A stretch of DNA of 64,000 bases from Liolophura sinensis. Taxonomy: Eukaryota > Mollusca > Polyplacophora > Chitonida > Chitonidae. The stretch is taken from positions 55,032,984 to 55,096,983 of the forward strand of contig NC_088300.1 in NCBI RefSeq assembly GCF_032854445.1. Direction: 5' to 3'. Positions within the stretch are counted from its first letter, which is position 1. The number at the start of each line of letters is the position of its first letter. Positions 27,401-41,608 of the stretch are shown here, in pieces. The position numbers and the translations under genes are program-made. The notes beneath the pieces were generated by a model. That model did not search any database. It saw only the letters and a list, made by a program, of their open reading frames with translations, and had not been told where the DNA came from.

Positions 27401-29831
27401 AGAGTTTTGTATCGAGTTACAGAGGTGACTGAGTTTAGATCAGAGAAGTTTGTCTCGTGTGGTGTCAGATAGCCTCGTCATAACAGAAATACTCTGATTC
27501 ACAAGCCGAATGACACGGTACTCTGCGACCATTTATTTGCCGAACAATTGAAACAAATAAAATAGTCAGCCATTTGATACTGGTACGGGTCACCCACCAC
27601 CAGGCGTGCACCTGCATATAGTGGCGAAATCAGGTCGGAAATATTCCACGCGAAAAACGTTTCAAACATTAATGCACTACCGAAATCATCTACCACCTTA
27701 GCATTTTTTTCTTTGTTTTTTTTTTCTTTTCTTTGAATGAACTAGATAATATTCCACGCCGCTAAGAAAAATTTAAATTACTACACATTTCATTAAGAAA
27801 GAAATCGAAACTTTTATATGGCACCATGGGTGTCAACGTTTGTGAAAGTTGTATTTATTACATCTTCCTTTCGATTTCTTAGCTAGGAAATAAAAGAAAT
27901 GAAAAATGTTGTGTGTTAGTGTTAGTGTCTCCTTTGGCTGTACGCCTCTACCCAGGATTTTCCGAACACTCCTCTGAGAATACATGTTTGTAATGGAAGC
28001 CCCGGTGAGGTGTCTTTGGTTTGGCATGTTGCACATCTTACCTGCGGAAATATCAGAGGAGCGGTTGACGTGTGAACGGGGAGAATCACTGGGAGTAATT
28101 ACCGTTAGCAGGGGCTGTAGAGAGCACGTGAAGACAGAGAGGGGAGTTCACCTGCGGCACACACGGACAGAGTTTCCTCGCTAAATGACTCAGTGCGTCC
28201 AGAATGTCACTCCTGACGAGATTCACGCTGATTACCGACCAGCAATTTACCAGTGTAATGTAATAAAAGTATAGTGTCAGATATTAGCAGCAGGGATATC
28301 ATAGATGTCGGATGGGTTTAAAACCGATGACGCGTTGCAGTAGGACAGGTAAGATGGCCTGAGCTGAGTTGATTGCGGTCTCTGTATATAACCGACTTAT
28401 GGGCCGGATTGTCGGTGTGGCCACCAAAAATTTATGCTCTGTCGCTTGATTTCATCAGGAGAATTCCTCTATTAATCATAGCGTTGGAGCTTTGATTTTG
28501 GCGGTATTGTGATATTGATCGGAAAGGTTTTCCGTACAGATCGATGGGTTTGTTGTATCTCATACTAAATGGAATTCGTCCAGTAGCCAATGATTCCTTG
28601 ATCACGGCTGACTGAGCTCTCTTCGGAAACTTTCTCATGGACACTGGTCGGTGATCAATCTTGTTGGTGAGTTGTAAAACACGGGGTGAGTCGGCTCATC
28701 GTCCAACTCTCTCATTATCAGCCTATCTAACGGCCAGTGTCGAGGATAGGCACAATGGGATGAGGGCAGTTAAGCAGCGTGATGACAAGCTTTGTGACAC
28801 TGCAACAGCGAAACATCGCAGTCGCTTGTAATAATGGGTTGACAGCATCAATCTAGTAGTATTTTCCGAATTGATAGATTAGGCAAGGTGTATGAGGCCG
28901 GTTCGATGTTACGGTCTAAGTTGATCTGGCTGATGTTAGGACGTTAGCTGATGGCCATGTCGCTCAGAATACGGACCAGCATCGTTATTGACAGACCGAG
29001 TCAAAGCTACGGGGTACAAGAAGTCAAGATGCTCGTTCCGTATTCATGGCATTTAAGGGAGAAAAACGCCATGAGCATAGCAAGGGGCTATCGAAACAAT
29101 TCTTCCCTAGATGACAAACTTGCAAAAGAAATCCTTCTTCTCATCAAGCCCTAAACTTAAATCGAGCGGAAAATTAGAGCGACGGGTATATTTTATAGAA
29201 TTTGCATCTGAATTGAAATAAAGAGAATTTGGCGTTCCTGGCCTGGGGCTAGAGTCTAAAGACGTCCTTTTATCCTTGTATTAACAAACTACTCTAATTT
29301 CTAATCTTTTTGTCTGATGTGTCGCTGAAATAACTATTAACTTTGCACAACTGTTAATCCTTGTGCCTCTTGTGAAAGCCCGACCAGTGGTGCCTGCAGA
29401 GATAATAAGTTAAATAGCACGCCCGACCCCTGCTAGTGGTGAACTTCCACCCGTCACAACTTCTCACCTGTCCCCAACTCACCGCAAATGACATCTGTGT
29501 TTAATTTAGGGTGTCCATATACTTACTTTATTGTCATTTATTGACTGAGTGGTCAGTTGGTGTGTCAAAAACAGAAGATAAAGAAATACTTGGACCACAT
29601 ATATGTATAAAGTTATGCGAAGATTATATTTTGGGTTACTATGTTACTACTATATTACTATATGTTGGGTTTCTCTTTATTGTTAGCATTTAATTGATAA
29701 ATGATTGATTTCGCATTGTTTGTTACTTGCATGCATGCACATTCTACATGGTATTAAATCATCTAAGCATGTTTTGCCCCATGTTTTCACCTTCATCCAG
29801 CTTGATGTGTGGCCGTGTTTGTATTTTTCAG
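24445..29831 (+). other. Pax6 intron 2 (5.4 kb)
   Basis: Non-coding, with GTGAGT...TTTCAG ends. It includes an A/T simple-sequence stretch at about 25,080-25,112. Several balanced-composition segments (25.8-26.1, 28.0-28.9 kb) could be regulatory, but nothing in them is diagnostic. No gene was seen. Confidence 0.7.
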
Positions 29832-30178
29832 GCCACAGCGGCGTCAACCAGCTGGGAGGTGTGTTTGTAAACGGTCGTCCCCTGCCAGACTCGACACGTC
29901 AGAGAATAGTGGAATTGGCACATAGCGGAGCTAGGCCCTGTGACATTTCCAGAATCCTTCAAGTTTCCAATGGTTGCGTGAGCAAAATTCTCGGACGATA
30001 TTATGAAACAGGGTCTATTCGACCACGTGCCATAGGCGGAAGTAAGCCTCGTGTAGCAACCCCGGAGGTGGTCACTAAAATTGCCCAGTATAAACGAGAG
30101 TGCCCTTCTATATTTGCCTGGGAAATCCGGGACAGACTTTTGTCAGATAACGTGTGTAACCAAGACAATATCCCAAGT
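29832..30178 (+). CDS. Pax6: Pax6 paired-box exon
   Basis: This 347-nt exon encodes residues 15-130, nearly all of the paired domain, from [10 protein letters not shown] through the PAI helices, the linker [13 protein letters not shown] and most of the RED subdomain to DNIPS. The acceptor is TTTTTCAG (ending 29831), and the donor GTGAGT starts at 30179, leaving phase 0. Compared with human PAX6 as I remember it, differences are few: RQR for RQK, VVTKI for VVSKI, and SDNVCNQ for SEGVCTN. In vertebrates this region is two exons of 131 and 216 nt (sum 347) separated by the intron that holds exon 5a; here they are one uninterrupted exon, so a vertebrate-style 5a isoform cannot be made. Retaining the following intron would add VSIP and stop, giving a truncated paired-domain-only product. 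Confidence 0.99.
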
Positions 30179-33100
30179 GTGAGTATCCCCTGATATTTCA
30201 ACTTTTTATTTTTGTTTTCCTTTTATTTTTAATTAATTAAATATTTTATAAAACATTTCTGTGTTCAATGAAACAGCATTTGTCCAAAGCTGAGGTTTTG
30301 TGTTGTAGCAAATGTGTGTTATTTTTGCTCCATGCTTGCTTTCACTGGGTGTAATTTTTGGACAGATTGCAGGGGGAAATTTATGCAATGACACCAGGCC
30401 TGGTGTTTTACTCATTGAGGTTGTTGCATGTTGTTGCCAGCGGCTACAGTCTGGCTAACGCGCCATATTGGCTGTGATGCGGACAGAGTCAATAATACCA
30501 CCATCAGTAAAATTAAGATATCAAAAATAAGTTAAATGAGAGCTAAATTTAGTGCTGGTTTGTCCGTGGCAATCGCCGGGTCTGAGCTGAAAGGGTGGGA
30601 GAAAGGCTGGGTGCCCTGTAGAAGTGGCGTGTCGGGGTGAACCGCCTACCTTCCAGGGGGTGGATTTTAAACGAAGCCGTGATATAAGCACATCTGTCTG
30701 GTTGATTAACAAGGACTTTATCATAGCACAATGCTTAAGGCAATTGCTCGCCGCTGTCCCCACTCTATCAATAGAAAAGGATATAATGTTTATCACAGTC
30801 CTAATTTTCGAAGGGGCGGTCGGCACTTTGTATTCACGTGCTCACCGTCTTTCTGTCGTCATTAGTTCACGCCGTCTCACGTGACCCGAATGTGACATCT
30901 GTGACGTCATATATCCTTTGTGTCGTCTGGTCAACTACCTCTCTCCGTGACCCATAAAATGTATACTTGTCCACACGTGATACAGAATTACTGTTTGACT
31001 ATTGGTCTTCCTTATTCTAAGGTTTGCTTTATCATCGTATCATTCTTTGTGATACAGTTTTGTATTTGGCCCATATTGTACACTCAGTGGACGACCGTTT
31101 ACTGAGGCAATGATCCGTCCTGAAATGGCAGGTTTGAGCTGATGGCCATAACACAACAGGAGGATAAGCTTAATGTGGAATAAAGCCCAGTGACTCAGGA
31201 CAACGAAGTGGTAATATAGAAAATGAGATATTAGAGAAGGCATGTGTCTTGTGAGAAAGCTTCCGAGGGGAATCGGTCCCGTTTACCTCCAAATACCGGA
31301 TAATTAAGAGGAAAAAAATGACAACTGTTCAAGAGGATGATGAGCCGATTTACCTGGGTCGGGGCAAAATTAACCGTATAAAATGGCCACAAAAGACATG
31401 TTCTCATCCTCCAATAGCAGCCACATCCGTCTTAAGCAAATTTAATTATGATCGTGTTTGTAGCCAATTTCTACCTTGGCCGCATGGATTGGGCGGGATA
31501 GACGGCTGAGGAATTACAAAATTATCCCCTGACTAGGAGAAACCAAATTGCCATCGCTAGGTTTAATTTTCAGATAATTAATTTAGATTGTATTGAAGAC
31601 ATAGCGCTATATATTAAGCTGGGAGCTGGTGTCCCCGGAGTTGCTGCTCCTTACCCACCCCTCCAAGTTACATCCATTCACCTCACAGAATGAAAATGGC
31701 TGAGAACAGGCCCTTTTCCAGTTTAATGATTCGTCCGCACGTAGACAAAGACTTCTAATTAGTGAACGATGAATGCCTACAGTGCATTTGCGCTTTGGCT
31801 CTGAGTAAAAAAAGGAAAGATTGCCAACAATGATTGGGCAAATGAAATAAGCTCATTTAATGTTGACTTATATGCAGAGATTTGTATGCATGGATGAAGC
31901 GGCAGAGCTACGTGTATTATTGATGTTGACATGCGTAGATGTGGACAGTACAAGTGACATAGCGTTCATGATAGCGTCTCGTACAAAACCACGCACTTTG
32001 TGCTCTTTTGTAGTTAATCAGTAAGAAAGGTGACGAGCAGCACAGGCGGCAAAAACCTCACATTTCACTTATTATGCTTAAATTATTTACATATATAATC
32101 AAAATGATTAACCTTAATTGACGACCCCTGAGCTATGTTTTGAAAAAGTTGAAATACAACATACATAATGGAGGTGCACACAGTTCCCTGTCCCATGTGT
32201 TACATCTAGCACTCATGGTTCTATGTGGTCTTATATTGATGATGACAAAGCAGTTGAAAAGCATAACAAATACATAAATTTTTATTAATAACAGAACACG
32301 CTTTAAAACATTAACATGTGAATGCTTGCTTATATAAACGAGGAAAGCGATAATTTTATTTTATTTGGGCTATACTACAACCAAAGGCAATAATGTTGAT
32401 TTTTAGCCACCATAATGCTGGCCCGCCGTCGTGTAAGTGAAATATTCTCGAGTACTGCGAAAAACACCAATGAAAAAAATAAATTGAATTTACAGATTTT
32501 ACTTTCTGTTATTTATGATTTTTTTTAAAATTTATTTGTTTACGAGCGTTATATTTTAAAACTAGCCGCATGTGTAATGATCCACGGTCAGAGCGATGAT
32601 TGGTTGACGGAAAGGATGCATGTTCGTCGATGAGGAAGCTTGTCTTCTTCTGATGCCATGACACTCCATTGTGAGTGTAAATTGGACAGCGATCCGGCGA
32701 CATGGCGAGTTGCCGCAAGGGTATTCCGCCTTTTCACCAAACCCTGGCCAATCTCTGAGATAGGCGTGTAATTATACAGCTTACTTTAATTGATTGAAGT
32801 ATCTAATCAGAACGTCTTGTCATGACGCCTCTCTTCTGGTTGCCACTTTAGTATGTAGGACTGAGCCATCGCCGCCCGTTCTGTAACAGCCTTTAACACA
32901 AACCCACCTCTTTTACTGTAAATTTTAAGCGTAAAAACCAATCTTACACAGGAAACAAGTTGGTTGTTGTCAAGGACCAAAAGCCTGGCCTGTTCTTTGG
33001 AATTCCACAATGTATTACACGACAGACTGGCTTTGTTAAACACCCAACTCCGTTTGGAAAAAAAACCGTTTTTTTCTCTTCGATAGCTTCATGCTTACTT

Positions 33101-35691
33101 GTGATAATTCCATTGTCATCAAGGGCCTCTTAAAATAACATTATTTTAGCGAAGAGAAGGAAACGCTGTCCAACCCCTTAACGATGCCAGTTACTTTTGT
33201 TAGGCTCGGGCGTCTTTGTTGAATGATATTATGGAGGAGGTTTTGTTCAGACACCGCTCTCCCATACTCTACCGGTCACACAGCTTTTTGGCCAAGCTTT
33301 TCTTCGTCTTTCTCCAATTTGATGAAGTACACTTCCCCTGACAGTTAACCAACAAAATTTGTGCTGGGGAATTAGTTTCCTGTTCAAACTATTCGAAATT
33401 AATCGTGAAATGTCGATTTTAGTATGCAAAATTAACTTTGGTCGGCGTTCCGAGATGGTTGGTCGTAACACATGTGCTGAGCGATTGGCAGGCCGAAGGA
33501 ACGGTCCGGCAAGTGATATATTTTGAGCCATCCCGGCTATATTGAGATGAACTTGAGGTTCGGCACCATGCCATTCACGTTCTGTGAAGCAGAAAATCAG
33601 CCGACGTGCCTTATTGCAAACCCCCGAAAGCTGTTAGCTCAAAATTATTTAAAAACATTCTCGATAAATATGAATCATTTGGTTGTGTTCTACTTCACAA
33701 CAGTCCTCTGCTGGTTACGGGAAAAGAATGAGACTGGGAGAATTGTTTATTAATGATAAACATATGACGAGCCCTGCCAAGATATTTTCCTTTTCATTTA
33801 TCCCAGAACTGGTGCTAGCAGTTTTCTTAATACAAGCCTGGCATAATTTAACACATGGATAAATCTGATCATCCCAGTTTAGATTTAATTAATAAAATTG
33901 GACAGTTCTCTCTGTGTGACAAACCTTTGAAGGGCCATTTCCTTTGCAGTTTATAGGGTGGAGAAAAAGGGAAACAGGAGACCTAATCAGACATTGGCCT
34001 GCACACACAAACTAACAAGTTACATCCAAGCTTTGTCATTGTTTCCTATTAGCCAGTTTTAGCTGTTGTCTGCAGTTCAGGTACACGGACTGTCGGTTCC
34101 CATGCTCCATTAAACTGATGGCAGCGAGCATTTAACAGATAAAACACTGGAAAACTGGCCAATTAAACATACAACAATAGATCTGGTGTTGTTGAAATAA
34201 TCCTGAAAATTATTTTGGTTTATACTTTAAAAAAAATAAATATTATCATTTGATAGCTTGTTAACAATGAAATTAATGATTTTACAGCAACAAATCCTTT
34301 GGCGACTAAATATAAAAGACCTTAAGAGAAATATAAGTTTACATAGTTGTTTAAAAAATATAGCAGTTTTACAAATATAAAGATGTGAAATTCTACAATT
34401 TTTGAACACAGGATGTTTCAAATTGTTCTCAACAGTTACTTGCTGTAATGATACTGTCATCAGTTCTGTGCTCTTGTTTATGAGTTAATCATTGACAACC
34501 AAGTGAAGGTGGAATTTAATATATGAAGTTGTTTTATGTTAAAAAAGTATGAGACCTTTATTTCTTTTCGGAAAATATGCACGACCAGAATTGTATAGTA
34601 TTAGATTTTATTATTATAATGTCATACAATAATTTGAACATTATATGTTTATTAAGTCAAAAATACCCAAGTAAGTAATATTTCAACCAATAAATTATAG
34701 GTTTAATAATTATACGAATAATATATGTAATGTTAAGAGCCACTGACAATCTTTCCGTGAACGTTCTACATATATATTGTTACAATATGCAGATGTCGGA
34801 TATAGAGCGATATAGAGAAGACCGTCTTACTGTCAGCTGTCTCTACATGAAATTAGTCATTCGCGCTATTTAAGCAAAATGAATTATTGGGCTGGGAATT
34901 AAGTGGGCTTACTGGCCGTCTATACAAGTACTCCTTATAATGGTTTACTAATTAACGTAATTGAACCTGTCCGCTTTTCTGCAGGATAAAAAATAGTGTA
35001 TACTTCAGGAGAGGTCTAACTGATGCTATGTATGTTAGAAAGTACGACAGGGGGGCAAATCAATGTCGTAAAAATCAGTCAGATGAGACGTCAAGACCAG
35101 TGGCTCGTGAGAAACTGGTTTGGGGCTATACTATCATAGGGAGGCCGTATGGCCGCACCGGTCGTTGTACTTCCATTTCACCGCCAATTTAGTCTGCGCG
35201 TAAGCCGGGGAATAGGGCCAGGGGTGATTGTTAATATCACTCCCACCCCCCGGGCACCTGTCTCCCCAGCAAGTAATACATGGCCCGACCCGCTCCCGCA
35301 CGCCCCCAGCGCTCCCCTAGATATGCGGATATACTGACATGCAATCGTGTAAACATTTTTCGGGGTGTAACATTTATTACGACTTTGTAATGCCACGCGC
35401 TCGCATGGACACCTCCAATTGTGTGGGAGCCGCATCACTTTCTGCTGGCCGTCACCCTTCCCGCTCTACAGCTCTGTGCGAAAACACTCATCTGGCTTTA
35501 CCTCCGTTATGAAGAAAGAAAACATAAACTTACGTAAAACTTTTTTGAAGTGGGGCTTTTGTCTTTGTTGTTATTTTGTTTTCTTGCTTTTTTCTTGTGG
35601 TTTTTTTATTTTTTAAACAGACTTGTTTGTGTTGTTGGCTGTTGTTGACATATCGCAGATCTCTTTATATGAAGGGTTGTTTTTGTTTTAG
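30179..35691 (+). other. Pax6 intron 3 (5.5 kb)
   Basis: Non-coding, with GTGAGT...TTTTAG ends, interrupting the paired domain after NIPS. It contains a minus-strand copy of the dispersed repeat near 32.4 kb and a very AT-rich stretch at 34.2-34.8 kb. Balanced segments at 30.6-31.8, 33.9-34.2 and 35.0-35.5 kb are reasonable places to test for conservation. Confidence 0.75.
32405..32482 (-). repeat. Dispersed repeat copy in Pax6 intron 3
   Basis: Read on the minus strand this gives GGTGTTTTTCGCAGTACTCG, then ATATTTCACTTACACGACGG and CCAGCATTATGGTGGC, matching the copy at 57128-57216. Confidence 0.8.
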
Positions 35692-35920
35692 GTATCCTCC
35701 ATAAACCGGGTGCTGAGGAATTTAGCAAGTGAAAATCAAAAAGTAATGGGACAAGGGACAATGTACGATAAACTAGGACTACTTAACGGCCAGGCATGGC
35801 CCCGCCATAATCCTTGGTATGCTCCTAACGCCACCATGCATGGTCTAACGTCATCACCCTACCAAACAGCCCCACCACCACCGCCGCAGAATCACTCTTC
35901 ACTCAGCGGAGTCAAAAAAG
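35692..35920 (+). CDS. Pax6: Pax6 exon: end of paired domain and linker
   Basis: The acceptor TTTTAG ends at 35691 and the donor GTATGA begins at 35921. The exon enters in phase 0 and leaves in phase 1, encoding residues 131-206. It opens with [17 protein letters not shown], the final helix of the paired domain's RED subdomain, then a linker with [17 protein letters not shown] and a run of five prolines (PPPPP) before SSLSGVKK. The [10 protein letters not shown] and NPWYAP segments are typical Pax6 linker motifs as I know them, the latter in protostome sequences. No octapeptide (YSI-type) motif is present, as expected for Pax6. The following intron is 5.5 kb. Confidence 0.98.
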
Positions 35921-38900
35921 GTATGATGTGGTCTGTTGTTGGTGTTTTATTTGTCTTCATTATGTGGTGATAGAAAAATTTCATTTATTTTTTGTCACTC
36001 TTTTTAATGACAATTTTTCTTCTATTTATTTTAAAACTAGTGCAGCGACAACAGTGTGATAGCCGGCAAATGGTCACACGTAATGGGTGGAAGCCAACAC
36101 CTTGTAACTTTACCATGGTTGGAGTTTTATTGTAACTATTTATACAAATGCTTAAACTGTTCAACTTACATGTCATATTTTGCTTGGCAATCGGGTGGAG
36201 ACAGAAACCCCAAAGGGCTCGTTGTATCCCAGCTCTAGAGAACTCTAGCGAGAATACAAGCAAAATAACAATCGATTGTAGATAAATTTTTGTATTGTTG
36301 CTGACACTATGAAACCAAAAAACTATAGTTTTCAAGTATACAAACACAGGGTATTTCAAAGGATGCCTAAAGCTGACGATCTTGTACACTATGAAGATTT
36401 AAGTCTATGAATTGTTTGTAGACTGTAACGCACTGGAACCAGTTTTTTCAAGTTTGCTTTAAGCTTATACACAACTTTATGGTTATTTCAACTGCGTACA
36501 AATATCATTACATGGGTAACGATACCTTGTTATTTTAGCATACAGTGTATGAAATTTAAAACCATTATCGCGAAACTTTTAAAAGAAAACATTATAGCTG
36601 GTTTTTCTTAGAACTCAGACTTGATTGATGGGCAAATCTGCATGAGAATTGAATCCGTACTTTCATTGCATTCAAGAACAGATGCATCTGAGAACAGATT
36701 TCTTTGCAAACCATCGGTTAGTATTACAAAGAACTCGTTTAGTGTCCTTCAATGATGGTGGGTATCTTCTTGTCGGTATGGCATGTATTGTGTTCTCCTA
36801 GGCGATGTCCACACTAGTCGTTATGATGCGCAAGTCCGACCCGCCAGTCCGCCAGTGCGCCGTCTGTTGCTCCACCTTTGTATATACGTATTGATTAGCC
36901 ATTGTATCATTCCAGATCTCACGTGTAATGTCATTTTACATCCAGGATCAAACCCTTTGATCCGTAACAGGCAATAAAACGTATTTCGGTACTCTAGGAA
37001 AATCTGTAAAAGAGCCGATGTAAATCACCTCTGAATAAAAATTCACATTAACTGACCCGTTAGATTAAGTTGCTTTCCCCTGATTTGTTGCCCGTTTACT
37101 TTAGTTCACAGTACAAAAAATTCCGCTCAATCCTTCACATGTGTTTCATGTCAGCTTTTCTTAATGGGACGAAATAGTCGTCTTGATGAAGTATCCAACC
37201 TCTAAAACTATGTCTTAGCTATCTTTTAATTTTATGTTTAAAACATGCGCTTTGAAATAAGCATCTGTTTTATATGAGAGAGTATATCGTAATGGACGCA
37301 CCATTATACATATACGTTCTGGAATACACAGACTTAAGTAAATACTCCTCACTTTTTGTTGTTTTTACTTTCTGTAGTTAAGAATAATATCACAAATGCT
37401 ACATCTTGCGACCAAACTGACTAAACAATATACTGTATATGCATCAAGATGAGAAATACGGTACCCATAATGCTGCATTATTCTCGCTTCACCCTGAAAC
37501 CGATTGGGAAAACACACGGGGCCTATTAGTCACATTAATTGGCGAGATAAATTTCATGAGGCTATGTTTACATCGGTTGGGCGATTGTCAAGGCTGTGTT
37601 TAGACTCTAATGTCATTGACAGGTCCCTGAAACGACTAAGGGCTGTGCAGATCTGTTAGAGAAAATTCATCGGCCTCGTCCGTAAGCTTTATTAAGACGT
37701 CACGTCAACTACAGTGTGTCAACACTAAAGGCGGAAACGCTTCCACCCTTATTCCAGATCATCTCTGGTTTTTCTGTTTAGATTATAGATCTTGTAAATT
37801 TCGTCGTCTCGTCGTATTATCAAATGGCGACTGGCTGCGTGATAAACCTGTCGAACTCCGTTTGTGTTGTAATTTAACTGTCAATTAATTTAAGTTGTCT
37901 CATCTGGGATCCTTATATCCTTATCTCTCCAGAACTCACTCAACTGGACTGACACTCGATCCAGGTCATATAAAGTCTTCTATGGCTTCTACAGTTTAAA
38001 TTCTGTACATGTATGTTACAGACCAAAATCTTTAAGGCTAACGCCGCGAAGCTCATTTCAGTCAACTTACTAAGATTTGTTGTGCTTTTTCTAAAAAGAC
38101 GCATTAAACATTAATTAATGAAAGATTTTGTTATCTGTTATTCTTTTCTTGAAAATGCAAGGAAATGGGACATTTATTCACATATCCCCTTCACGTCGAA
38201 ATAAAAGAAACGTACTTTTTGATAACAGGTTGCTTTTAATATCATTACAGCTGTTGAAGATATTTTTTAATTCGATCCGTAATTTCTTGATCGTGGCCAA
38301 GCCTTGAAGCATTTAATTTGTTAGGCGACAAAAAAGCTGTTGCCGTCAGTTGATGGTCTTCTTTGACGACATCTTAAGTAGAGCTTTTCTGTGAATGGAG
38401 AGAGATTTGAAGATACTCCAAGGTAATGGAATTCTGGGCAGTTGGAATGAGGGAAGAGCTGGCCAGTAGTGTCGCTTGTGTCACTGTTTGATTAGATTAC
38501 AGCTAATATGTCGTCAGGGGCCAGCGCGGTGTTACCCTAGTCTACTGATTCTCTGTGCGGTCGTTACAGAATAATTCACACATTACAGCGACGACCCTCC
38601 TGCAATTGGAGTAACTCTCAGCTGCTGAGATCACAGGCACCGACTTGAAGGGACTAACTGTATGCAAACAAGCCTAATTATCACTCAGTATTGAGTTATG
38701 AACTGTGTCCACCGGATTCGCAGCCGTAGTTTCGATCCACCATAATGTCATTACAGTTATCACTCTCGTCAAGAGCTTGTTTCAAGGCCAGCCATTTGCC
38801 AACGCTGATACCCAATTGTCCTCCACAAATCTTTTATTGCACTTCTTCAAAAGTTGTCTTCTTGTGGGAACACTGCTGTAATATGGCACACGTCATATTG

Positions 38901-41449
38901 CCGCTGGCTTGTGAACTTCGCGCATGCGTTAAAAAAAATCTGAACACAACTTTGCCGATCGTCACAGAAACCGAGGGGGTATTCCAATCGTATAATCCAC
39001 ACCTCAAGGAAATTAAAACCTGGCCTAACTTGTACCCTTCATATATAGGAAAAGACGAGTAGCAAACTCCATTAAACCTCGTATTAAAGACCTACAAGAC
39101 TCCATTGAAGATTGTCACAAAGGAGAAGTTTTGTTAGTGAAACAGATGACTTCTGCTTAAGACGTGGTTGTAGCAATTCATTGTCAGCCGACGTCTAAAT
39201 GTCTGGCTCTCCTTTCAAATCCTTCTCTTAATCCTCTAGTAGATAAATATGCGCTTAAATAGAGCCGCTTAAATTCGGCCGTCTGAAGTATTTTCTGCTA
39301 TTGAATCTCGCTCTCACCCACTTCGTCTCAATGACTTCTTTAGAAACAGGAGATAAATATGTTTGGTTGCATTCAGAAAATAATTGTTTATGTCGTCGGA
39401 AGGAATCCAGCGAACACAACAATACAAGGGTAGTTCTTTGAGAAACACTGTCAGTGTGCTAGTGTGAACACGCACAAAGAAGCTTCCACGCGAGCTAATT
39501 CGGCAATTCTCTTAGAGTAATCCGCCGTGCTTCACGCAAAGACTTCGACAGAGAACATTTGATAAACAGCGACATAAATGTCGCCTGCAGAGCTATGGTG
39601 GTGTGGCTGAGATGGCTCAAGAGTCGAAGATCAATAGTTTCTCTGTCAGACTGGACAACAGTGTAAATTGAGTGATAAAGACGGGGTGTATAGTGTATCT
39701 CGGTTCAGTCGTCTCGGTCGTGGTTTGATTAAGAGCTTGTTATATCAGTGCTATCTTGGCAACATCCCCACCCCATAGTTCCATGAACCTGAAGTAGTTA
39801 AATTAGACATATCGCCATCCTTTACGCATGGCAAGGAAATTCATATTTGGTAAAAAGAAAACGTTATGGTGACGAGCTAGAAAATAATCCCTGCAACACG
39901 GAGAAATTAAATGAAAAGCTCTCTAATTTGAATCCACGTCACATTCGCTCGAATAAATAATTTATACCCGTTCACATTCAAGTAGAATCAGGGTCCATTT
40001 TCTCGGATGAAGGAAGACATTCTTATTGGTTGGAACCTTCGGCTGTTATCCTTAAGGGAAATAAATCATTTGCAACTTATTGGATATGTCCCCGTTAATG
40101 ATAACCTTGTTGATGTCGCGCGGTCAAACAACCATCTGTTTCAATTAATAATAATTTGAGAAGTTCTAAAAAACGACGAGCTACTTTAAATACAAGCGGT
40201 GATTAAAATGCTATACAGCGTCTGGGCGGATACGGATATGCCGACCTTATTGTCGGGAGTACTGTGTTTCCTGCTCAAGTTGTTCGCCCGGATCCACCCA
40301 CTAGTCCCCGGTAGCGCTGGATGAAGGTAACGAACTCCCTAACTGAACATAGAGTATGCCCACAGGTGCAGTTCGGCAGAATAACATAGTATGCGCTGAT
40401 AGCCTAATCGCCAGGATATAGGAAAGTCCTTACAAGGCGATTGGGAAAATCTTTTCTCAAGAGCCTTTGATCTACGTCAAAGATATGGCCATACAAAACC
40501 GCAACAATACAATTTTCGGTGAACTCGGCCAAGTTCATCGTTGACAGTAATAGCGACCGTGCTATCTGAAGAACACCCATTGTCTCAAACCCCTAATTTG
40601 AAACCAACCGTCCAATAATTTACCGTGCACTTTCCATGCTTGTAAGAAAGATCCATTGACAAGGGTTTCAATACAACTTACCTCTGGTAATGCTTTGGAT
40701 CCGTGAGAGAGAAACAGTTGGTGTTATGGCGTGCTCAGCAACAATTAGACGCAAGATGGAACTCCCCACAGGACGTCTCCCTAACGCTTCCAGGCTAAGC
40801 TTTCTCTAACAGCCCTGTAACTCCGATTGTCTGATTTGCTCGAAGGTCTGAAGAATGTAGATTATCTATCCCCTTTTTTCTTTTACTTTTGAATTTGAAG
40901 TTTCAAATCTTTAACTGTATGCTAAAGACTTTGCATGCAATTAGCTGTGTGTGCAATTTATCTCACCTTATTAATGTATATATTTTGGCCGCTATATGTG
41001 TTTAAGCTGCTTTCATTTGCTAATTGAAGAAAATACTTGTTCATAAGTTTTCAGTGTTAGAAAATTAATTAATTCTATATCTCATCATCACAAATACATT
41101 TCGGCCAGCTCACTCTCTAATTGGAAATCATAGTGTGTATTACAAATCATTGTTTGTCGTCATCTACTCGACCCTGGATCTATTGTGTGATAATTTACAT
41201 GCTCGCCCCTGTCGTTTTATCAAAACAAAAGGTCGTATTAGATTTTTTTTTGTCGTCAAGGTTGATGACATGAAACAAAACACTGAAGCTGACTTGTTTT
41301 CTCATGGACTTCACACGGTGACGGGATGACCGTGTACAAACACACGGCTATGCGCAGGGATTAACGAATTCGGATTAAATTGGATCCACTGGTGTAAGCA
41401 TTTGTACAGCTTTAGACAAACTCATTGAAGGAGATGTTTTCTTCTACAG
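35921..41449 (+). other. Pax6 intron 4 (5.5 kb)
   Basis: Non-coding, with GTATGA...CTACAG ends. From about 37.5 to 40.9 kb the composition is balanced with few low-complexity runs. It contains a TCF/LEF-type site in reverse orientation, CCTTTGATCT, at 40464-40473. The antisense ORF of 134 codons at 35985-36389 has no recognisable domain and is not called. Confidence 0.7.
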
Positions 41450-41608
41450 ATCACCAGCAGCATGACAACGTTAGCGTATCGTCGGACCACAGTAATGATG
41501 GTCCACAAAACGGAGAGACGGAGGAACAGATGAGGATACGGCTAAAACGCAAGTTACAGAGAAATAGAACCTCGTTTACGGCCTCCCAGATCGAATCCCT
41601 GGAAAAAG
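41450..41608 (+). CDS. Pax6: Pax6 exon: acidic linker and homeobox 5' part
   Basis: The acceptor TTCTACAG ends at 41449 and the donor GTAAGA starts at 41609. The exon is phase 1 at both ends and encodes residues 207-259. The first 35 residues are a hydrophilic, acidic linker (DHQQHDNVSV ... NGETEEQMRI) ending in a basic RLKRK patch. Homeodomain residues 1-18 follow, LQRNRTSFTASQIESLEK, covering the N-terminal arm and helix 1. The intron after homeodomain residue 18 matches the vertebrate PAX6 position. Relative to human PAX6 as I remember it, helix 1 reads ASQIES where human has QEQIEA. Confidence 0.98.

Noticed and set aside
35985-36389. 134-codon antisense ORF inside Pax6 intron 4
   Set aside because: No recognisable domain; it lies in an intron and its composition looks like chance translation.
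38745-39062. 105-codon plus-strand ORF in intron 4
   Set aside because: No recognisable domain and no plausible splice context; it would interrupt Pax6.
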